NCBI RefSeq assembly: GCF_037975245.1
Contig: NC_092570.1
Location: 14,457,501-14,521,500, forward strand
From: Apostichopus japonicus
Lineage: Eukaryota > Echinodermata > Holothuroidea > Aspidochirotida > Stichopodidae
DNA length: 64,000 nt
Direction of reading: 5' to 3'
Each line of letters opens with the position of its first letter. The stretch's first letter is position 1. Below are positions 59,001-64,000 of the stretch, in pieces. The notes under the pieces are model-generated. The model made no database searches and had not been told where the DNA came from. It saw only the letters and a list, made by a program, of their open reading frames with translations. The position numbers and the translations under genes were made by a program.

Positions 59001-61176
59001 TACAAATAAAATACATGTTTCTCGTACTGAGATCTGAAGGGAAAAAACGGGCGGCTATCGTTCTTCTTTTCATGCGCTTATACTAGTTTGGAATATGTGG
59101 CAACCTTTACGTGATTTCAGAAATGGCTCTTGTTCTTGGAAAAATGACTCCCAGTCATTATTCATTTTCTTATATTAATGTTCTTATTATTATTGTATAT
59201 TATTATATTTTTCATTTCACTATTGGTTATGATACTTCAGGTCCTCGGGAGAAGTTAGCTTTACGCTAACCGAGTTAAATATACGGAGATTTGATCACGG
59301 GTGCCAATTTGTATCTACGGATCCCCTTATATAGTACATTCAATGCTAACAGCAGCCTCCTATTCTTATGAGGCGAATAGCACATAATATCAATAGGATG
59401 GTCGGAGGGAGGTACCTTAGATTATGAAATTGTGGTGCGGGCGCTGAGCGAGTGTATGGAGGGCCCGAATGCCCGACATTTTTTATTTATTCGCATTTTT
59501 ATCCAGGGTTGCTTATTCAGCAAAAGCTGATTTCCAATAAGGCCCTGCTTTTTACATTCAACGTTATACATAAAAAGTAAAACATAGCAATACAAAAACA
59601 ATTAAATGTACAGATACAAAACAATTAAAGCTGTAAGTGGAGACAACTACAAAAAAAAAATGGAAATAAAAGAATTATCAAAAATTGGGCTTGCAAATAA
59701 TAACTGGAAAGTTTTGGAAACCAACACTATGCTAGTTATTTCAACATGCGCGTTGAAACTTTCGATACCCAAGAGCTGATATAATGTAATAGCTGAACAA
59801 AGCCCAGGAAGCAATATAAAAAAAAATATTGTAAAAAACAGCAAATAAGATTCATAATGCAAAAGTTATCATTGTAATCACTCTTTGGTGAAAGGATTAG
59901 TGTGCCTACGACATGAAATTGAAACACAGTAGAAGACTTTCAGTTTATCTCAAATAGTTTTCCATCCAGTTCACATGCATCATGGACTCGCAATAACATA
60001 AAGAATATAATTTTGCCCTTCAGCTATGTATTTGCCAGGCATAAAGCTGACACATCAACCTTTTGTTTAACTGCCTTTATATAAGCAGATACAAGAAAAC
60101 GGACTGAGAAAGATTGTATTTTAACAGAGTCGGTGTTGCTTCACAAGGGCGTAGGAACCGGGGGGCTGGGGGCGCCATCCCCCCGCCCCGCACCCCCCTG
60201 TGAAAGATATGGAGGGGCGGAAGTATCATTCCGCCCCCCTCCCCCCGCTTCGCTTTTCTGTCATCCTAAATCTGTGTTATTATTTATATATTACATAGAA
60301 ACATAGTTACAAGATAGTTGAGGTCTTGACATGTACAGAGATGAGTTTTAAATGCAAGTCTTCCACTCAACACAGTACACGTTAAGAAGTCAATATCATT
60401 TCAGCTATACACTCTATACTGTCTTGATTGCTCATTGAAGTGCATATAATCCCTTATGTCCTGTGAAACTGGTTTAATTAAATTAGTTCGCATAAGCGAT
60501 CTTGTGGTCATTCTTAGCTTGCTCATCTTACAAAACCTGCTCAACCATGTGTGGTATAGCCAGATAAGCAGCCACTTTGCAACAATTCAAGTGGAAAATT
60601 TTGCACCTTCGGTGTAAGGGGACTGTTTCCCTAATGCAGTGAAAGTAAATGACACAATGAATACACTTTTGTGAGAATTTGTTTTTCCTTTGAAATACTA
60701 GGATAACTTACTAAGCCACAAGAAAAGGATTTCTTTTTAGATCGAAACAGAAATTGATTAAAGAATTTGATTCACTGGTTTAGTTTACATTGTGGTAGGA
60801 TTGCATTTTATTTAAAGTTTAGAGAGATAACAAAAAAGGAGCAAAGCATCTATAGAATAATTCCATTGTGGCCTAGCTCCCCTGTTTGGTTGAACAGGAA
60901 GTTTCAACAAAAACAACACACTCTGCTTACTTAATTTGAAGCGGGTTCTGCATATCATCAATAACGTTGTACAGTTTTTTCTTACAACAAATTTTCTATC
61001 ATGCATGAAGGACGGTGGACAAAAATAGGAAATATCTTTCTATTTTTGTTTTGTTTTTTGAAAACTCACTTTTTACAGCTTCACAGTTACCTATACAATT
61101 CAGAACAGTCTCCAAGACTTTATGGGTATCTCTCTTACCTGGATACCCAGTATGCCTTCCCATGATGCATCAGCAG
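53070..61176 (+). CDS. TRAPPC14: TRAPPC14 (C7orf43/MAP11)-like gene, partial
   Basis: Six exons: 53070-53157, 53303-53398, 53787-53916, 54356-54503, 55203-55363, 61079-61176, all joined in phase with GT-AG introns. Diagnostic blocks are VAGKNYLSVKVANAS (exons 2-3), MPFPLLQHEEVIFLCNIE (exon 4), YHLPKLRLQSPSLVM with CSSPVKKYQ (exon 5) and FTVTYTIQNSLQDF (exon 6). They follow the order of the central part of human TRAPPC14, where the text runs HYRLPSVRLDRPCFVM, SPVRTYE, FTVTYTLLNNLQDF. TRAPPC14 is a subunit of the TRAPPII trafficking complex needed for preciliary vesicle tethering. The C-terminal third lies right of the window. The ATG at 53070 is tentative: an acceptor-like TTATTACACAG precedes it and the frame stays open upstream to 53052, so this may be an internal exon. 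Confidence 0.87.
53399..54355. other. TRAPPC14-like introns 2 and 3, no recognised content
   Basis: Introns 53399-53786 and 53917-54355 hold AT-rich sequence without arrays or elements that I could identify. Confidence 0.5.
54556..55135. repeat. Purine-rich minisatellite in TRAPPC14-like intron 4
   Basis: About 24-26-base units of the type GGGGAAGGAGGGAGGGGCAG plus ATT, repeated over about 580 bases with length variants. The plus strand is almost all purine. It fills most of intron 54504-55202. Several open frames on both strands here are only translations of the repeat. Confidence 0.95.
55805..60636. mobile_element. Candidate large element bounded by 24-bp inverted repeats, in TRAPPC14-like intron 5
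   Basis: CATTAGGGAAACAGTCCCC plus TTACA at 55805-55828 is matched perfectly in inverse at 60613-60636, 4832 bases end to end. The inverted similarity continues weakly inward (GCGAAGTTGCA versus CCGAAGGTGCA). No target duplication could be fixed and no ORF longer than about 90 residues is inside, so the element, if real, is non-autonomous or decayed. The interior holds a hAT-like start TAGGGTTGTGCGGGATCCCGG-type sequence near 56999, a poly-G run at 57643-57658 and GGGG/CCCC-rich sequence at 60158-60247. Confidence 0.55.
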
Positions 61177-64000
61177 GTATTTGGTGTATCCTGGTATCCC
61201 ATAGTGCAACTTGATTTATCCTTCCACACTGCACTGAATTTTTTTCTCCATTTTGACCCCCGATCGTCAAATATGTCTCAAATTTTCTGTGCAACTTTGT
61301 GTTAAAAGAGATATTTGGTGGCTGAAGTTGATAGCTCAAAACAACCCAAAAAATTATGGAATTTTTCTCCGCTTCTTTAGATCAAAGCCACATGTTGCAT
61401 TACTTTTACATGAAAAACAAACTTTAATTTCAGAATTGAATAAAAAAAATAATTCAAAATTTCAAATAAAATTCATTAATATTATTAAAATATTACTGTA
61501 ACAGTTATTGTTATCCCTCGCCATGTGTGATGCTAGTGATATAGAAAAGGTGTGGTGAATATATGGAGTGTTAAAGATATATTTGAAATCAAAATATCGC
61601 ATCTTGGCATTATTAGAAACATTTGATCGTTCTTAACAAAGGGAGTGATTGTTTTTAATTTTACCCTCAAATAAGATATCCAAGCCTACCAGATGTAACT
61701 TTACCCATTTTTTTATTCTGGTCTGCATTATATGTTTCTCTTTCAACTTATTGACTCGTGTAGTGCATTTTGTCTAACAGCAGAATTACATCATAATTTG
61801 TATTTTCCTTTCTGGGCAGATTCAATCAAAATCAAAAATATATCGTCCCAGGCGGCAAACGTAATTGTCCATAGTGTCTAAAGGTCTTTGTGACGATCAA
61901 AATTACCACTGTTTGTGCAATACGCAAGTTACCCTAAAAGTACAAATGAAGTACGCATCACTATACATGAAAGTTTTGAAAGGATGATATAAATAGCTTT
62001 CAACGCACAAACGTGATCGATGTCCGCATGTTGGCTCCACAAGCTTGGTGGGAGCAGCATAGCTAGGTGGGCTACAAAATTGCATTAAGCATTTAACAAA
62101 TTATGTTCATGTAGCTACTTCGTGATATAATTACTGTAGTAACGTTACATACAACGTTGTTAGGAAAGTACGGCTAAACTTGATATTAACCCGGTATCCC
62201 ATTTTACAATCGAAGAAACATGGTAGTTAACCCAACCATAAAAGAAGTAGGAACTTTGCTCAGAGGCGCTGGTGAAGTTTGTATTTCGTGATCCAAGATA
62301 AATTAGGACAAGCCAACAGAATCACAAATTTGAAGACCAAGAAATACTATGAATCTATATTAAGCAAATTCTGCAAATTGATAAGTATAGTTAATAAGCA
62401 ATGTGTGCGTTAGGAACCAGAGGGGACCTGTAAGAAGTTGGTAGTACCGATGTATATTCCTTACCTAGGATCGTTGTTAAGGATTACAGAACTTTACATC
62501 AAGCCATGGTTTGTTTGTATTTTTTCCTCTATTTGTTTCAGTTCTTTTGGTACATAATGAGATGATGCTAACTTGATATTGCATGACAACTGACTAACAC
62601 CTGAACTAATTCAAAGATTGTCTGCTCAAAGTGTACTAATGAAATTGCATTCACTTACTCTCCTGATCAATTGCATTTTTAGTTGCTCTATAATTTGTAT
62701 TTTGCTTTAAATGTAAAGATTGATTTTTGAAGTATATTGAAGAAATAGCTTGATTATCTCCGACCCTGCATCGTGATTCATCACATCTCACTATAAAGTC
62801 TCACGAGAAACTGACAGTTCAAAGAAATATCAAGAGAGATTGTCCAATGGTGAAACTGCATCAATAAGAAAACAAAAGTTTAATATTTGCATCAGGAGGG
62901 AATCATCAATTTCCCAAAACATTTGAAATTGAGATGAAGAAATCAACAGTTTGCGATTTTGCAAGAAATTGACAATTTCCAAGTCTCAAGAAAAAATGAC
63001 AGTTTGGGGTAAAGACAGGAAGAAAATGTTGTAAATATGTTATTTCAAAAGAGGAAGTGACAGCATTAATTGCTGATAATTTTATAATTAACAAATTTAA
63101 TTAACCAGAGAATCTTTTAAGAATAGCTATTCTACAGCCAGAAATGGCAAGTTATTCCTAGTACATATATTTCATACCATGCATGGACAAATGAACATAT
63201 GAATAATGTTAAAAAAATACACAGGAGTTTTCAAAAAAATTCCTGTAAAGTATTGCAGAGAATTGTCCAATGAAAGAACATTTTCTTTAAGCATTTGTGA
63301 TGGTGTATTTGTCAAGAATTAAGTAGATTTAATACAGCCACTTTATGATATGATCTATTGATCCACTGATTGATCAATTAATATTGTGTGTAATGATTTG
63401 CCTCTTCACATTATCTCCAGTGCAACCATTTGATCCACTATTCCAAATTTGAAATAGTTAGCTAGTTAAGCTTTGGCAGATTTCACTGTTGAAGGAGGGG
63501 GGGAGGTGGGGTGATCAGAAATAAGATCTAATTTTTCTGTTACATAAAGAACAACTATGCAGTAAACCAACTGTTTTGAATGCATACCAAGGGTATTATA
63601 TATGTAAGGCTGGATTGATAACATTTCATAATTTAAATATTTGTGGCTGCTTCCTCTCTTACATCTAACTATTATATCAATTTACTATAAATCTGGTGCC
63701 CCTCTCTAGGAAATGTTTCAACCTTACCCCATTTGTTGCTAAGCAAGGTCAAGCAATGTCTTTTTAACATGGGTATGCTTTGCCTTGGCAGAGATTAGAA
63801 TTCTGAGGTTGTCATGATCCTGCTTGGCATGTGATTTTGTACCTCTTGGGTCTTACTAGAAAGATACCAGAAATACTTGTTCTTAGCCATGAATTCCATG
63901 CAAAGTTACTTACAAGTAGTGAATCGTTTTCTTTCTCTTCCTGTAGATGTAGGTAACCATTGCAAAGCCTTGACACGCTGATTTGATTTGCTGTTTTTAT
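61177..64000. other. Right flank, presumed TRAPPC14-like intron
   Basis: No further exon of the TRAPPC14-like gene was recognised. Exon 6 ends with one base of a split codon at a GTATTTGG donor (61177), so at least one more exon is needed and must lie beyond 64000 or was missed. A pyrimidine-rich TTTCTCTTCCTGTAG near 63939-63953 looks like an acceptor, but the frame after it closes quickly. The rest is AT-rich with no clear repeats. Confidence 0.45.

Noticed and set aside
1-64000. CRISPR arrays, bacterial operons, riboswitches
   Set aside because: The tandem arrays have no spacer diversity, and the window is plainly intron-containing animal DNA.

Overview
The window is animal nuclear DNA: AT-rich, with genes split into short exons by canonical GT-AG introns, many microsatellites and minisatellites, and many small transposons. 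The protein families and the repeat types fit a marine invertebrate deuterostome, most likely an echinoderm such as a sea cucumber. That placement is an inference from appearance; no database comparison was possible.

Three protein-coding genes can be read at exon level. (1) Positions 3283-20611, + strand: the C-terminal 17 exons (about 600 residues) of a GAP1-family Ras GTPase-activating protein (RASA2/RASA3 type). They give the end of the second C2 domain, the whole RasGAP domain with arginine finger and FLR motif, then a PH domain, a Btk zinc motif and a C-terminal tail. The gene starts before the window. (2) Positions 50772-35775, - strand: a complete 21-exon, 1678-codon gene. Its N-terminus is the ENT domain of the BRCA2-associated repressor EMSY. 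Its C-terminus is a bromodomain, joined by about 1400 residues of low-complexity Ser/Pro/Thr/Lys-rich sequence. All exon phases match and the summed length is divisible by three. (3) Positions 53070-61176, + strand: six exons of a TRAPPC14 (C7orf43/MAP11)-like gene, head-to-head with gene 2. It runs past the right end of the window, and the expected N-terminal part was not found.

Between genes 1 and 2, which are convergent, lies about 15 kb without a recognised gene. It is filled with repeats: a degenerate tandem repeat that begins inside the last RASA coding exon, TA-rich microsatellites, a hAT-type element with a perfect 8-bp target duplication, a dispersed family carrying DR1-like nuclear-receptor motifs, and a block of tandem tRNA-derived SINEs broken by two other transposons. 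The roughly 2.3-kb divergent region between genes 2 and 3 carries a 42-bp minisatellite whose every unit holds a near-perfect palindrome. The 5.7-kb fifth intron of gene 3 holds a roughly 4.8-kb segment bounded by 24-bp perfect inverted repeats.

The most interesting item is the ENT-plus-bromodomain architecture of gene 2. It would put an acetyl-lysine reader on an EMSY-type chromatin repressor; vertebrate EMSY, as I know it, has no bromodomain. The three genes belong to different processes (Ras signalling, chromatin repression, and TRAPP trafficking/ciliogenesis), and nothing in the sequence suggests a joint pathway.
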